From NCBI RefSeq assembly GCF_013409985.1, contig NZ_JACCBY010000004.1:248001-312000 (forward strand): a DNA stretch of 64,000 nt, written 5' to 3'. Within the stretch, counting starts at the first letter, position 1. Each line of letters begins with the position of its first letter. Source of the stretch: Sphingomonas melonis. Its GTDB lineage: Bacteria; Pseudomonadota; Alphaproteobacteria; Sphingomonadales; Sphingomonadaceae. Positions 63,550-64,000 of the stretch are shown one piece after another. Both the position numbers and the translations under genes were made by a program. Below the pieces are notes generated by a model that saw only the letters and a list, made by a program, of their open reading frames with translations, searched no databases and was not told where the DNA came from.

Positions 63550-64000
63550 ACCGCCGCCTGCTGGCGGGTCTTCAGCTCGATCAGCCGCTGGATATTGCCG
63601 AGCGAGGCGGCGGCGAGGATCGCCCCCTCGAGCAGGCCAACACGGTGCAGCCGCTCCAGCGTCTCTCCCGACAAAGCGGCGAGCGCCTGCCGATCGACGG
63701 TGAACAGGCCGGGAAGGTCGTAGGTCAGGTCGTCGCGCAGGCTGATCTGCAGCGTGATCGGCTGGAGCAGGCCCGCGTCCCGCCACGCGGCGTAGATCGC
63801 GGGCGCGGTTTCCAGCCCCTCGTAGATCGTGCGCAGGATATCGGTCATGTGGTTGAGCAGCGGTGCGTTGCCGCCATGCTCCTTGAACACGGGCAGGCCA
63901 TCCGGCGCGCCGACGCGGGGGTCATCGAGGTCGACGTGCACCATCGGCTCGGTCGGCTCGTCCTGATCGGGTTTGGCGCGAGTGAGGGCGATGGAGAAGG
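63546..64000 (-). CDS. SapC-family protein, N-terminus cut by window edge
   Basis: The minus strand runs open to the window end with ALTRAKPDQDEPTEPMVHVD, then LDDPRVGAPDGLPVFKEHGG and LLNHMTDILRTIYEGLETAP. AIYAAWRDAGLLQPITLQIS and GETLERLHRVGLLEGAILAA follow. This is the C-terminal two thirds of a SapC-family protein (named after a surface-layer protein locus of Campylobacter). The stop overlaps the start of the cupin-8 gene. The decayed copy at 21602-21974 supplies the N-terminal pattern that is missing here. A TonB receptor is expected upstream, beyond the window. Confidence 0.88.
   Translation of the reverse strand, partial: FSIALTRAKPDQDEPTEPMVHVDLDDPRVGAPDGLPVFKEHGGNAPLLNHMTDILRTIYEGLETAPAIYAAWRDAGLLQPITLQISLRDDLTYDLPGLFTVDRQALAALSGETLERLHRVGLLEGAILAAASLGNIQRLIELKTRQQAAV

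Overview
The window looks like part of a plasmid or chromid (secondary replicon) from a sphingomonad (Sphingomonas or a close relative). The evidence is high GC, four large TonB-dependent receptors, SapC / cupin-8 / tryptophan-halogenase genes, RES-Xre toxin-antitoxin genes, and a replication-partition-recombinase set of the kind carried by sphingomonad plasmids. The assignment rests on recognising protein families by eye; no database search was run.

Layout. 1-17.1 kb: a cut phospholipase-C-like gene, a TetR regulator, three TonB-dependent receptors (one siderophore-type behind a Fur-like site), a RES/Xre module, a membrane-linked LuxR-type HTH protein, a TPR/aspartyl-hydroxylase-like protein, and two peptidases (M28 and DUF885) that suggest peptide use. 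17.1-20.5 kb: the replication region, with a Rep initiator gene flanked on both sides by a 20-bp iteron and followed by a second HTH protein. 20.5-25.3 kb: a LacI regulator, a decayed sapC and a TonB receptor with a perfect LacI-type palindrome upstream. 26.3-28.2 kb: a probably zinc-responsive pair, a COG0523 GTPase and DUF1826. 28.2-36.7 kb: a mosaic of IS5 debris, two MFS exporters, oxidoreductases, a serine hydrolase, regulators, and a TetR gene killed by one nonsense codon. 36.7-41.3 kb: an aromatic-acid-type efflux operon (FUSC, DUF1656, HlyD, outer-membrane factor). 41.5-42.3 kb: a decayed EamA transporter.

42.7-49.2 kb is the maintenance region. A 1.6-kb array with 16 copies of TAGCTA (mostly as GATAGCTATC or AGTAGCTACT) lies directly upstream of parA and a small parB-like gene. 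It is followed by an HTH protein and a tyrosine recombinase. I read the array as the likely centromere, and it is the most striking non-coding signal in the window. 49.2-52.3 kb holds rearrangement debris (an ImmA/IrrE fragment, a truncated IS5 transposase, a broken esterase fused antisense to a live hydrolase) around an acyltransferase/hydrolase pair. 52.3-57.5 kb is a LacI-controlled catabolic unit (DapA-like lyase, MFS importer, OprB-type porin). 57.5-58.6 kb holds a dead IS481 transposase beside the 3' end of a second tyrosine recombinase. 58.9-64 kb has a GH92 glycosidase converging on a tightly overlapping sapC / cupin-8 / tryptophan-halogenase operon cut by the window end.

How it fits together: the replicon carries outer-membrane uptake (TonB receptors, porin), degradation (peptidases, GH92, DapA-like lyase), efflux, and local regulators beside each set. 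Its own maintenance relies on iteron-controlled Rep, ParA/ParB with a long repeat array, a recombinase and a toxin-antitoxin pair. Many fused and broken genes cluster near the maintenance loci, which indicates repeated insertion and deletion there.
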